The position numbers were made by a program, and so were the translations under genes. Shown piece after piece: positions 1 through 26,998 of a stretch of DNA of 64,000 bases. Each line of letters starts with the position of its first letter. Positions within the stretch are counted from its first letter, which is position 1. Origin of the DNA: Amoebidium appalachense (taxonomy: Eukaryota; Ichthyosporea); the NCBI GenBank assembly GCA_963693365.1, contig CAVNZM010000002.1:13578001-13642000 (forward strand), given 5' to 3'. A model generated the notes under the pieces. That model searched no databases and had not been told where the DNA came from. It worked only from the letters and a program-made list of their open reading frames with translations.

Positions 1-112
1 TACATGCATGCATGTATGCTTGTCCGCTTGTGTGTGTACGTACGAGTCCCATTGTGATACTGAGAGTGGAAGAAAAAGAGATGCCGCAGAGAGCACAACG
101 AGAACAACTCCC

Positions 113-143
<31 letters not shown>

Positions 144-155
144 AAAAGCACTTAC

Positions 156-6753
<6,598 letters not shown>

Positions 6754-8308
6754 GGTTTATGTGTGTGGGGGCCCAACCCACATCCACTCAAGTCTGTATA
6801 CCTGCAAATCTAATGTACCCCAAGTCTACACATGTCAGTGGTTTCAACTAGTTTGAGCTTCGTTTCTTGCGTCTTTCTTGAGCCTTTGCGCTGTGAATGC
6901 CAAATTGTGGCAGTTTTTGTGTGTGAGTGTGCGTGCGTGGTTTAAAGCGATGGCCAGGCCTGTCGGATTTGCCATAACATGAAGAGTTGGTTTGTGGCAT
7001 GGGCCGCTCATGTACCTTTGCACAGGTGCAATCCAAATCGCACGTGGATGGTGTTTACTCTAGCAACCAAAAATAATATGGAAACCAAAATTAAATACAA
7101 GATCTGAAGTGATCGTATCTAGATACTCGTTGTGTGTTGTAAAAAAATAATGGTTACAAGGCGGTAGTGAGTATTGTGAAGACAACTTTGCTCGTGTACC
7201 GTGACATTTCGTAAGCCTATCCCTTTGGAATGGTGACTTGCATACCACGAAAGGACATCTGAAGTATCGGAAAGACTAGAGCATGATATATATATTTGTA
7301 GTATATACTTGGCCGCAATAGCAGATTAACGCTAAACTTAAATTCTTCAAGCTATTTATCAAATTCTTTCAAGATTCTATGTATTTATGTTCATGATAAT
7401 AAACGAATCACCAGGCACCATTAAACTTTGACTAAAGTAGGAAAGACTGGAACTAACATGTCGGAAACAGGCACTCTTTATTAGATCACAGCATATGGAA
7501 TGTGTTGATTTTTGTCTTAATACGATTCTGCCCAAAAGGTATAGAAATCATTATAAACTCTCTGTGTTATCTCACGACGTTTCACATCCTTTTAGCATAA
7601 TGCATTTGGATTGCCCAGTGCCATAATTATAAACCTAACAGTGGCAGTGAAACTGAAAAACCGCCAATGGGCCATGCTTTAGAACCACCAATCACCAACT
7701 CAGATAAATCCCTGGGATGTGCCTTTTCCATGAACCAATCGGCTAAGGATTTCGGGAAACTTGCAAACCGGCCGCCACCATCACCCACTTAACTGAACAT
7801 GTTGCCAAAACCGCCAGAAGAGAAGCCGGTGCAAGCTGTTCTTGTTCGTTTGAGTGATTAGAAATTACACAAGGCATTTATTTATGTACAGAATTCTCGT
7901 TGTCAAATCAAAATGAACAAACCTATCTAGGGTAGGTTGATACGGTACCCACCGCCGCCCGCGCGCGGACGCCGCCAGCCATTTTACAGCCATGGTGCGC
8001 TATCTGCCAATCATTTATGCGATCGAAAATCGAATCGGATCGGAACCCTTCCGTCAAAGTTTATCAGCAAAACAAACGGAGAAGAAGCAGCTCAAGACCA
8101 CACAAGTAGAAGGAAACAAGTAGAAAGGAACAAATCCTGGTAGTTCGAATTATAGCTTCCAATAGCGTCGACGTCTAGCCTTCCTTCAAATTTTTCGTAG
8201 AATTTTTGCCGTGATGGTACGACCTTCTAAGCCAAAATTGAACTTGACTCTACCAGGGTTATTAGACTTGGGACTTTGTAGCACATACACCTGTTTCCTT
8301 GTGCTAAC
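6754..8308. other. Divergent intergenic region between the SdrD-like gene and the gene at 8309
   Basis: The 1.55 kb between two divergent start codons has no credible coding region: open frames stay below about 70 codons and lack codon structure. It is almost free of microsatellites, unlike its surroundings, which fits a shared promoter region. A T/A-rich patch (TATATATATTTGTAGTATAT near 7287) could hold a TATA element, but no initiator can be assigned. Confidence 0.4.
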
Positions 8309-15743
<7,435 letters not shown>

Positions 15744-16037
15744 TCCAGTTACTAAACAAATCTAACTATTCGATTATAACCCATGTTCCTTTGCTAATCC
15801 TATCTAGACCGTGGTCTGATAATGTTCATCAGCCGCTTCCGTGCTTAATCGTGTATCTAAGTATATTTAGATATTATGGTTTCCAGTGCAAAATCATGAT
15901 ACGACACACTGATAGAGTTATACGATGTCTGGCCCATGGATATCGCAAGTTGCAAGTGCGCACGTGCCACTGTATGGATATGATGAGATCTGCCACACTT
16001 AAGCTATAATCGTCACGGTCCCCCCTCCCTCCCCCCC

Positions 16038-16068
<31 letters not shown>

Positions 16069-16345
16069 ACGTGCACACCGTGACGCGTGTGTATACGTGT
16101 GTGTGTACGTGCACACGTATACACACGTGTGCACGCACGCACACACACACACACACACACGTGCACCCACCCACCCGCCCACCACCACCACCAGCCCATC
16201 CCCTTATTTAATAGCATTGATCAGCAGGTCAGGGGACGTGCAAGGTGTCCCCCATTCAGAAAATAAACATGACAATGTTGCGCTTTTCTTTTTTTCTTTT
16301 TTGCTGTTTTTGCGGCTGTTGCTGCTGTTGTAACAGTTGTTATTG

Positions 16346-16351
16346 TTGTTC

Positions 16352-16398
<47 letters not shown>

Positions 16399-16404
16399 GC
16401 CAAT

Positions 16405-16436
<32 letters not shown>
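16346..16436. repeat. GTT trinucleotide array
   Basis: About 30 GTT units in two blocks separated by GCCAATT. It lies outside any gene model; on the minus strand it would read poly-Asn or poly-Gln, which accounts for the open frames there. Confidence 0.9.
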
Positions 16437-16437
<1 letters not shown>

Positions 16438-16496
16438 TTTGCTTTGGGGGAAGAGGGGGATCATTTAAGTCGATGGCTGTCCCGCGGCCGGTCCGC

Positions 16497-16515
16497 TTTT
16501 TTTTTTTTTTTTTTT

Positions 16516-16590
<75 letters not shown>
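16497..16590. repeat. T-run joined to very long G-run
   Basis: About 28 T followed directly by about 65 G, the longest of the recurrent T-run/G-run junctions in the window. Confidence 0.95.
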
Positions 16591-16591
<1 letters not shown>

Positions 16592-19102
16592 TCAATGTTA
16601 GGGCATATAGCTGAGTCCCTGTTCGGACAGCCTATGTACCACGGGTGTTTCTAGATGGCCGTGCCTATGTACAGATATTGTACATGTGATAGAAAAGACT
16701 GCCTCAAAGTCGACTTTGACATTTGCCTATGGCTATTTATAATACAGCAGAACGAGCCATGATATATTCAACTTACTATCGGCAACCGTTACAACATGTG
16801 GCCATAAGGATTCTCAGATTCTGAAGCTGCCACTTTGCAGGTGCGCATGGCACACGGCCGTCTCGAAATGTAAATTCTATTTTTATCTTCTTATTTGTAG
16901 TAGCACCCTTACATTTTGGTAGCATCAATATCACCTGCGAACCTCCGACCCGAGCTAGTTGAACTACAAGTTATGACAATCTTTTGTAGTAGGGCTCACA
17001 GTGTAGCTATAGGGAGTGGTCAAACACTTCCGAAACTAGGCTATCAGAGTCACAGTAATCTCGCCTTGTTATCTCTCAGTTATAACGACCCAGCTATAAA
17101 AAAATAACGCCTGTGCCATGATGAAGTTTGAACCTGTATTCAGTCTGCCAGGGGTCTGCAGAGTGGCCCTCGATCGCAACTTGCCTTGCATGCAGCCTCA
17201 CTCATATTGCATTGAGTCAGCTGCCAATAAATGTGCACACGCTTCAACGTGCGTTCATACATTTTGTAAATAGACGTTTTATTCGAGGTATTTCGTTTAT
17301 AGCTAGCTATTATCTATTTAGAAGGGGACCATTTTCTTTGTTTTGAATCAAGGGTTCAAGGTCCCCTGTCTGTAGATTTCGGCTAAGTGAGTCAGGCACG
17401 CGTGCGCACCGCATGCGCACGTGCGCACCCAGCATATGGTATGATCATTGCCACGCCGCAAATTTGCATTGCCTTTGGATTTTGGGTTGAGTATCAGGGA
17501 TGTTACCAGGTAGTATGAGATTCCATTGTACAGTAGAGACTTTTTCTTTCCCCTCCAGTTTTTTGTGGGCATTAACTTAATAACAACTTGAATTGCAGTG
17601 CAGGACATACCTTGCATGTGGATCATCCGTGCCAATGATCGCGAGAATTTGAAAAACTCCAAAAAACGCTGCGCCTACCAATATGATTTGAGAAAACTCC
17701 TCGTGGCAGACCAATAAAATGGCGCTATTCCACGCGGTGTTGGCCGTCTCGAAAAATTCTATTTTTATCATCCTCGGCCTTGCATTTTGGTAGTGCCAAT
17801 GCGAATCCCTTGTGATCAGACATGTAAAATTTCACACTCAAAACAATAGTGGCAGCCTCAGGCACCTAGTCAAAGTTTTAAGTTGAGCCTTCGAGTTCCA
17901 GTTTGACCTATATGCCACCTGGATTATTTATATTACCAGTAGAAAATTAATATATATATATATAGATATAAATATATATACAGATTTTATCTTAAAAGGG
18001 AGAAAGGTGTCAAGTTCAACCGTTAGTTCCTTGAGCAGAAAAAACTTTTCAAGAAAATCAGTGGGGTTGTTTTGTAAATTTGAGCAGATGTCGTCATCAA
18101 CGAGCCATTCCTTCGAAATCATGAATCTCCTGTTTACAGCTCTAGACATGTGTATGTCTAGAGATGTGTGTATAAAACATATGGCTATAATAATGCCAAT
18201 TCATATTTCAATATTCTGTGCATTAGTTAAGGTTATTTTTGTTGGGAAAAAAGAGAAAAAGAAAAAGTTATCAAGAAAGTAACAAAAAGGGTTTGGGGGA
18301 TCTGTGGTGGATTCTGATTGGTCAAGCTCATGGAACAAGATGTATAAAATCCATGGTATCATCAAAGTCAGGCCATGAGCATGTTGTGTGTGGGTCGACG
18401 TTCTACTGCACTACACGAGCACACACACACATTCACATGCACGCATGCACAAGCAAACGCACACGTGCACACACGCACATACACGTGTACACGTGCACGC
18501 ACACACACACACACGCACACACACCGTGCACATCATGATCATGTGTAGACATGCACACCCACACATACACCTTGTCAAACGTCCACACGCCCTCTCTCTC
18601 ACGATCAGCCACAGGCACACACAATGACACACGTAAAATTACATTACATATTGTGCATGTATGAATATATGCATGCATACGGTTAACTGTGGTGTTGCAA
18701 TTGCCAGTGGCAACACATGTAACCTCTTGATCATGAGCATGCAGCTTCATCAGTAGAGCTGTTTTTCTATATGCTACTTGTAATGTTGAGTTAGCACTGA
18801 GCTTCGGGCACATTAGAAGCTTAAGTTTTCTGAGAAATATTAGAAAACAATAACACATGATACTGGACTTTCTGGAGCTTTCTACACACGGTAGCGCAAC
18901 GTCTGTATCGATATCAACTAGCGTGCACCACACGCACGAACATGCACAACACAAAAGTAACTGACTCGCCAAATGAATGTCTATTAAAAACGGTCACATA
19001 TATGAAAGTGTATCAAAACCAACAACATTATTATGAGTCTAACACGCTTGCTAACCACAGTGTCGCGTCATTTGCCGATGTTTCGAACAGTTATCCGTGG
19101 CG

Positions 19103-20392
19103 ATGCCAATTGAATACACAACAAAAAACCTCCACATCGATATCTCACCATTCTCTGGTATTTGTGACCCGTTGGTGTTTGCGTGCCCGACACCGGCCAG
19201 CCCCGTGTTCTCGGATTCCAACTTCGAAACTGCATGCGCACGGAGTCCCGCACCACCCGACAGCGTGCGCTCATGCTGCGAGCCGTCGATACAGCCCGAG
19301 AAATCAAAATTTTGCCCTGTGCACACGTCTCAGAACCGCACAATTAATATTCACGTTTCTAACGTAACGGCAGACTGCACATGCACAAGAATTGTTCCTC
19401 CCATAGCAAGCAGTTTTGGGCCCGCTAATGAACTGTTTACGGCAACTTTGTCTTTTGGCAATAGCGACGAGATTTGTAGAAACTTTAACGGTCCACCGCA
19501 CATTCGTTCTTCAAACGAATCAGCAGGCAACACTGCATCCGCAACTAAAGTTTCCAACGTAAATTCGATCAAGTCTCTGGCTTGCATTCATTCAAGGATC
19601 AGCCAAACGGATTCGGCATATGCGTCAGATATCGGTACGGCCGCGCATGAGTCCCTTACCACCCATGAATGTGGCTATTATAATATATGTGACCCGCCGC
19701 TATCAAGGACTAGTCTGGAGTCACAAGGCGGAGAATCATTATCATCACCCATGGCCACGCCAGGGATCATCGATTGGATAGGGTTTGAATATCCTCCACC
19801 ACCAAACACGTGGTCTCACACTGCGAATACAGCACCGATTCCTCGCCCAAACAACAACGGTAACAGCATCGATATAAAGCGAGCCCATTCACTGCGCACA
19901 CTTCCACCACCCGTTCCTACGTCATGGCCGAGTTTCGACCCTTCGTATCCCAAACTACAGCCATTTCCGCCAAAGTTATTAACAGTGAATGGCACTAAGG
20001 AACATAAAACCAGTAGTGGAAAGGTAAACCATTGCCGTAAACGTAAAGGTGAAGAGGCAAAACGTCGCGCGCGCGAACACTCAGCCCGTTCGCGTGAGAG
20101 ACAGAGAGAACACAGAAAAACCCTCGAGAGTCTCGTTACGGCGAAGATCGAAAAGTGCAAACGTATGGCTGAAAAGGCGGCGGCGGTTGAAGAGGAGGCA
20201 AAGAATTTGCGGCGGGAAATAGTTTCGGTGGCGCGGGAGAAGTATGAAATGGCGCGGGAAGAACCCTCGTTGATGGTGGCGGCGTTAATGGCCATGGTGC
20301 AGGTGCATGCAATGGGTAGCTACCAATGCCCAGTATCTGCCGCCTGCGAGAAATTACCAGAGACAAAATATGCGGCCATTCGTCCAAACTGA
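19103..20392 (+). CDS. bZIP-like transcription factor (429 aa, intronless)
   Basis: Seen: an uninterrupted frame from the ATG at 19103 to the TGA at 20390-20392; an in-frame stop at 19052 and no earlier ATG fix the start. Residues 1-300 are Ser/Thr/Pro/Asn-rich and disordered-looking, as in activation regions, with Pro-rich patches (YPPPPNTW; LRTLPPPVPTSWP). Residues about 311-340 are strongly basic (CRKRKGEEAKRRARE followed by HSARSRERQREHRK), then a heptad series follows with L341, K348, M355, V362, L369, V376 and M383 at the d positions and V, C, A, A and I at the a positions. The spacing of R331 to L341 is the bZIP spacing. Odd: the normally invariant Asn of the basic region corresponds to Ala323, and the following pair is His-Ser rather than Ala-Ala. 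Known: bZIP proteins dimerise through the zipper and bind DNA with the basic region. Inferred: a divergent bZIP regulator whose DNA specificity cannot be predicted. It has no intron, unlike its neighbours. Confidence 0.75.
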   Translation: MPIEYTTKNLHIDISPFSGICDPLVFACPTPASPVFSDSNFETACARSPAPPDSVRSCCEPSIQPEKSKFCPVHTSQNRTINIHVSNVTADCTCTRIVPPIASSFGPANELFTATLSFGNSDEICRNFNGPPHIRSSNESAGNTASATKVSNVNSIKSLACIHSRISQTDSAYASDIGTAAHESLTTHECGYYNICDPPLSRTSLESQGGESLSSPMATPGIIDWIGFEYPPPPNTWSHTANTAPIPRPNNNGNSIDIKRAHSLRTLPPPVPTSWPSFDPSYPKLQPFPPKLLTVNGTKEHKTSSGKVNHCRKRKGEEAKRRAREHSARSRERQREHRKTLESLVTAKIEKCKRMAEKAAAVEEEAKNLRREIVSVAREKYEMAREEPSLMVAALMAMVQVHAMGSYQCPVSAACEKLPETKYAAIRPN

Positions 20393-21714
20393 ATCGGCTC
20401 GAAGTTTGTGGAAGTAAATTTGAGCTGGCTAGAGGGGTGTGGTTTGTAGACATGATGATAACGCTCTGAATGCTTCCCCCCTCCCCCCCCCCCCCCCTTC
20501 CCCCCCCTCCCCTCCCTCCCCCGGCCCCCCCTCTCAATAACATGCTTATACCAAACCCTCACTAAACCCAAACAAAGGCCTCCCCCGCTCCGCCCCCCTA
20601 CTTTCATGGATTCAATAACGTTAACATACCACTATTCGGTTTTTCGCATGCTCTAGATCTGCCTTAGCAGCCTACAGTATTAGGAAGTTTACAGTGACTC
20701 TTTCAACTTGAGTTAGCACGGTTATATTGTCCGCCAGTGGTGGCTATGGCCATAGGCGTTGCAAAGTATGATGGCATTTTGATAATCTTTAGTTCAATTA
20801 GACTCTGTGCTGTGAAAATATGGCTGAGAAGTAATATATGTACATACGTTCAACTGTTGCCTGAATCTGAGTAACCGCCACTGTGTTACCGTGGCCGTTG
20901 ACTTTAAAGTTCTTTTTCATTTCATTTTGAAAGTACCAGAAATGGTAAAAGGATTGTATACTTAGGAGCTGGTGCCAACATACTGTGATTCTTTTCATTG
21001 CAATTGTATCTTTATTTCATGTATATTCAGATCCCGGGATGGGATTTTGGAAAGCTGTAAATATCAGGAAGGCACATCAATGAGTTGCACATGCCGTCCT
21101 AACCTGTTTCATTTCAACGTAAGACTCGGGAAGATGGAGTTCATTCTCCCGTTGGTTTCAAACCCTTTTCCCCTTTTTCATTGACTTCCTGGCATACTAC
21201 AGAACAAAATGATAATGTAACGATTATGCTCAGCTGACTGAGCTGCAGTTATGTGCAATACTTTGGCAATTTCAAAAGCTAAGAAAGGGGAAGGAGTCAT
21301 GCATTTTTACTTATCAGCGTTTTTGCAACGGCTCAGCCGTCGGGGTTTGGACCGGACGGCTTTTCAAACATGGTCAAGATTCTCTTCACGTTCTCATAGA
21401 AAACTAAGGGTAAGGTTACTCCGAATGCCAGAGTATGATTACGTTGTTGGCATTTTCAAAGGGGTCCTCTGAAGAATCATCAATTTCTGAGCCCGGACAA
21501 TATTACTGTAACAGTTTTCATTTTTTTCTTCTTCCATTATTTCAGTGTATGCATAACGGCGAGAAGATTTTCCTGAGATTACTCATACCTATGACAAGCA
21601 ATTTGATTCAGCCAACTTGCCACCGACTGTTCGCCGTAACCATGAGTGTTCGATTTTAGTGCTTCGGCCTGCATGTCTACTTTAATTTCAAAACCGTAGC
21701 TATTACACCCTCAG

Positions 21715-21777
<63 letters not shown>

Positions 21778-21806
21778 ACACACCCTGGCTACATGTGGTA
21801 CTTATT
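20393..21806. other. Intergenic region, nothing recognised
   Basis: A pyrimidine-rich block lies at 20477-20535 and a 47-base C-run followed by CA repeats at 21718-21783. Short open frames (60-75 codons at 20972 and 21251) have no start context, splice partners or domain features. Confidence 0.4.
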
Positions 21807-22209
21807 AAGGGCCCAACCACATCGGCTGAGTCAACTTGCTCCGAGCAGAATTATTCTGCATAAAGCAGAATTATTCTGCATAAAGCAGAATATTGTTCTG
21901 CTAAAAGCAGAATTATTCCTGCAAAAGCAGAAATATTCTGCTGTCGAAAGCAGAATAATTCTGCCTTTTGCGGAATAATTCTGCTGAAAGCAGAGTGATT
22001 CTGCTAAAAGCAGATTGATTCTGCTTTTGAGGGATAATTCTGCTAAAAGCAGAACAGTTCTGCTAAAAGCAGAGTGATTCTGCTTTTCCAGAATAATTCT
22101 GCTTTTGGCAGAATTTTGCAGAATTATTCTGTTTTTTGCAGAATAATTCTGCTTTTGTTGAATAATTCTGCTTTTTGCAAGTTGACTCTGCCGATGTGGT
22201 TGGGCCCTT
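21807..22209. mobile_element. Fold-back (MITE-like) element, copy 1
   Basis: About 403 bp. The ends are inverted repeats of about 28-30 bp: AAGGGCCCAACCACATCGGC at the left and its complement at the right (ending GTGGTTGGGCCCTT), continuing as GAGTCAACTTGC with one mismatch. The interior is built almost entirely of alternating GCAGAA and TTCTGC hexamers spaced by 3-5 bases (unit about 17-20 bp, e.g. GCAGAATTATTCTGC), with A-rich spacers in the left half and T-rich spacers in the right half, meeting at a centre near CTGCTGTCGAAAGCAG. The whole element can therefore fold on itself and also into serial small hairpins. A TA duplication may flank it (CTTA/TTAAGG and CCTTTA/TAAGG) but is not certain. 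No coding capacity, so mobility would need a transposase supplied in trans. Confidence 0.85.
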
Positions 22210-23430
22210 TATAAGGTCATTTGCGGGGTCGGCTACATTTGGTCCGAGGCTACATCTGGCCGGTACAGCTACAACCCCCCCCCCCCCCCCCCCCCCCCCA
22301 TTCCCTCCCTGCCCCCGCCTTCCTTCTCCCGGCCTGCAACGGTTGCCCTCGACCCCTATAAACCACCCTTGCTGTTGACTCCAGGTCCCAAATTACCAAT
22401 ATAATCCTCTCCATAAGCCCATCGCTCTCCTGTCCCCTTTTTGGATATCCCCCCCCCCCCCCCCCCCTCCCCCTCCCCTCCGGAACCCCTCCCCCCATTC
22501 CCCCCAACATGTTCCCCCCCGCCCCCCTGCACCCCCCCCCCCCAACCCCACCCCCTCCTCGATTCCCCAACACACACCCTTCCCCTCCTCCCCCTCCCCC
22601 CCCCCCCCCCCCCCCCACCTCCTCCCACTTTCCCCTTGCCATCCACCCCCTTCCCCCTCCCCTTGCCCCCTCCCCGAGGATTCTTCAGATGAAATGTGGG
22701 TCTCTTGCATACTGATATGCACCGTGAAAAGATGTGTATAGAAAGAGTTTGAGGAAGCACTCAGTCTGGTAGTTTTAATAGTTCCGACCGAATGCGTCCT
22801 CACTATCCAGTAGAGCAGAGCTCCACAGAGTGCTCAACCTTGTATCTGAGTACAAAACCTCTCTATATGTACAATCAACTGGGGTCTAGATCAGTTCGTG
22901 GGCCGTATTTATACCATCGACCAATCTACTCAGGAATGTTTCTAAACCAATCACAATGAATCTATAAATTTTCTTCAGGAATATTGGCCAATCACGTACG
23001 AGATAATTTCCTATTGGCTAAACACGCACTTTCAAATATCACGAGCTTGCTATTCATATGATCGTGCGTGTACATGATGGTGACACAGTAGTCTTTGAAT
23101 TGCACATCGGAAAACACTTGTCGGACATGGATTCTTACTTTCCCCCCCCCCCCCCCCCCCCTCTCCCTCCCTCGCCCCCTGGCGCCATAAAATTCAAAAA
23201 CTTTGGTGATTGGGGGGGGTGGGAGGGGGGGGGGGTTGAAATGGGGAGAGGGGGCTGAAGGTGAAGGGGAAGAAGGAAAGACAAGAAGAAAAGAAAAAAT
23301 GTTCAGTCCACAACATTTATTGAATGACCTCCCCCCTACCCCTTCCCCACCCCTCCCCCCCCCCCCCCCCCCTTCCCCCCGCCTGAGGCTCTCCTTCCCG
23401 CCCCTCCACCCCGAGTCCATGAAACCTTTT

Positions 23431-23461
<31 letters not shown>

Positions 23462-23879
23462 CACCGCCTGCCCACCCCTTTTATCCCCTCCCCCGCCCCC
23501 TCCCCCCGCCTCAACCCACCCGGGCCCACCCCTAACAAACAAACAAACAAACGATCACCACAAAGACGGCCACCTTCATTTCTACCAAGAAGTTATGGTG
23601 GGAAAAAACTGTTGGTGGCTAAGTACACCCTCAACCGAAAATATGCTTCCTATCGGATATGCTTAGTAAAATAGTGTGACAATCGGGAGCAGGTGGCTAT
23701 TCGCAACGGCGAAATGTAATGCACCACTGAGTCGACCACATCAGTTCAATCGTTAACATCATTATCCCCCACCCCCCTCCCCCCCACCCACCCACCTTCC
23801 CCTCCCTGCTCCCCACAAGAAAAAAACACACACGTACTTACGCGCCCGCGCGTGCACACACACACACACACATACGCAC

Positions 23880-24250
<371 letters not shown>

Positions 24251-25167
24251 ATACACACTTTCATGCTGTAATATCGGGCCCCGCCCGATCTTTTGACACT
24301 TTGCTGATGATAACTTACCCCAGCCGATACCTTGCGGCCAAATAGGAGCCACACATATTTAAAATCTACAATTAAAAGGGATAAATCTGTACCTGCGAAT
24401 TCACGTCCAAAATGCAGGCCCACGTAGAGTCAGCGCTTGATGGTTTAACTGAGTATCAACTCAACTGTTAATAATATATATAGTCCCATTGTTTTCCCCA
24501 GGCTGCTCGGGTTGTTGTCACACAGTATTGCCCCCCCCCCCCCCCCCCCCTCTCCCCCCTCCCCCGGTCCCCCGGATTGCCCGCCGCGAATCACCCAGCC
24601 GAACCCCGAAGACCCACCCCTGCCTCACTCTCCCCACCTCCCCCCCCCCTTCCCCCCCCCCCCCCCCCCCACCTCCCAAACAATCACTGCCGCCATTATC
24701 ATTACCCTGCCTCCCCACCCCCTCGCCCCCCAGCCCAAATAATCACTGCCGCCGTTACCCCCCCTCCCTATCCCCTCGCCCCCCAGGGGGGGGGGGGGGG
24801 GGGGGCGGGGTGGGGAGGGGAGGGGGGGGGGGGGGGGGAGGGGGAGGGAGGAAACCTCAGGCGCCCCAACTTTCTGATTACCTAATTGTTCTAAGTTGCT
24901 GATAAAAGCAACCACCGCTACTCCCATTTTAGAAGCTGTGGCGAGCCACATTGGTGACGTCATTCTGTGCACAATTTTCATGACGCCGAGTAGCTGCCCT
25001 GAAAAGGGCGCGTACTGAAGCTGGCTCTGTCGTATGTCGTAAAAAAGCAATGTGACACAAATCCATTGTGTCTCTTGATTGGTGAAATACATAGGCGGTA
25101 GAAGCACAGAAGGGGTTATCTGATACTTTTGTGGGCAAACATTGTTTTGTTTTCATACGCTTAATGT

Positions 25168-25204
25168 TGTGTGTGTGTGTGTGTGTGTGTGTGTGCTTGT
25201 GTGC

Positions 25205-25242
<38 letters not shown>

Positions 25243-25250
25243 GTGTGTGT

Positions 25251-25295
<45 letters not shown>

Positions 25296-25450
25296 TGTGT
25301 GTGTGTGCACGCGCGGTGTGTGTATGCGTATGCGCGGGCGCGCGAGTGTGTGTGACGTTGTGTGCGTGCGCGCGCGCGTGTGTGCGCGTCTGTGTGCGCG
25401 TGTGTGCGCGCCCACGCGCGCGTGCATGTGTGCGCACGTGTGTGTGTGTA
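25168..25450. repeat. GT microsatellite and GC/GT-rich DNA
   Basis: GT arrays broken by CTTGT and CAGT interruptions, then imperfect alternating purine-pyrimidine DNA (GCGCGCGCGTGTGTGC) to about 25450, a sequence prone to Z-DNA. Confidence 0.9.
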
Positions 25451-25968
25451 TGTGCGTGTGTGGGTGGATGGGTGGGTGGCTGGGATTCTGCGCGTACATG
25501 TTCGCGGATGTGTGACTTGTCAAGTTGCCAGGCTTCTTATGTGATTACTTATTCATAATTTTGGGGGAATTTGCACAGCCCAGCCCCCCCCATACGGCGC
25601 GGGGGGAGGGGAGGGGAGCCGCTGTGGGGAGGGGGGGGGGGGGGGGGGTAACGTTCACGTGTTTGAAGTTGCTCTTTATGCCTTGAAAACCAGCTGTAAT
25701 TGACCGTTAATTTTCAATCCGATTGTGAAAACATCATCTCTGATATCAACCCGAGTACCTTTCTAGTTCTGATAACCACAAGTGCTTATCAGGTACAGTA
25801 GCATCCGCACAGTCGACGTCTAATATGAACATATTACATATTAGACGCGTGCAGGTGGTGGTGATACATTGCGCGCACGGCCACGCTTCAGTCACACGCA
25901 CCTTACACAATAAAAAACAAACACGAGGTCCTGGGGCCCTTGGACCCAAGGGGCACTGTGGCCAATAC

Positions 25969-26423
25969 GAGGGCTTAACCACATCGGCTGAGTCAACTTG
26001 CTCCGAGCAGAATTATTCTGCAAAAAGCAGAATGCAGAATTATTCTGCAAAAGCAGAATCAATCTGCTAAAAGCAGACTTATTCTGCAAAAGCAGAATCA
26101 ACCTGCTAAAAGCAGAATTATTCTGCAAAAGCAGAATCAATCTGCTAAAAGCAGAATCACTCTGCTAAAAGCAGAATCACTCTGCTAATAGCAGAATCAA
26201 TCTGCTAAAAGCAGAATTATTCTACTAAAAGCAGAATTATTCTGCTGTCGATAGCAGAATGATTCTGCTTTTTATAATTCTGCTAAAAGCAGGGTGATTC
26301 TGCTTTTGCAGAATAATTTTGCTTTTTGCAAAATACATAATTCTGCTTTTTGCAGAAGAATTCCGCTTTTGCAGAATAATTCTGATTTTTGCAAGTTGAC
26401 TCTGCCGATGTGGTTGGGCCCTA
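25969..26423. mobile_element. Fold-back (MITE-like) element, copy 2
   Basis: About 455 bp, the same family and orientation as the copy at 21807. The left end GAGGGCTTAACCACATCGGC has drifted from copy 1 (CTTAACC for CCCAACC), while the right end GTGGTTGGGCCCTA is conserved. The internal GCAGAA/TTCTGC array is longer on the left and again turns over at a centre CTGCTGTCGATAGCAG. Spacers between hexamers are AAAA or CTAAAA on the left and TTTT on the right. No coding capacity. Confidence 0.85.
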
Positions 26424-26691
26424 TAGATTACGCTCACACTCAGTCTGACTAATACTTGTAACTTAGGCTCGCTTTAACACAAACTGCGACATATCATGAC
26501 TAGCTACAATAGTGCACATATTGCACGGCCGGGGTATGGTCGTGCACGCCAGGTCGCCCGACCTGTGTGCATATATATGCATGCAGTTTGAGAAAATCTC
26601 CGTGATGTCCCACCTCTGGTGCGGAATACTCTGTCCTAGATCTCTTTCTGAGACTCTCTCACTCAGTACTACTACTCACTCAGCCTGCCAG

Positions 26692-26998
<307 letters not shown>

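Larger units (their letters stand above)
15744..19102. other. Intergenic region upstream of the bZIP-like gene
   Basis: Contains a C-run and CA patch (16020-16165), a GTT array of about 30 units (16346-16436), a T-run of about 28 joined to a G-run of about 65 (16497-16590), AT-rich DNA near 17950-17980 and an imperfect CA patch (18419-18530). Open frames are all shorter than 110 codons and look random. No RNA gene is apparent. Confidence 0.5.

Noticed and set aside
21840-22180. CRISPR-like array of palindromic repeats
   Set aside because: Units abut with 3-5 base spacers that are not unique, the host is a eukaryote, and terminal inverted repeats enclose the array.
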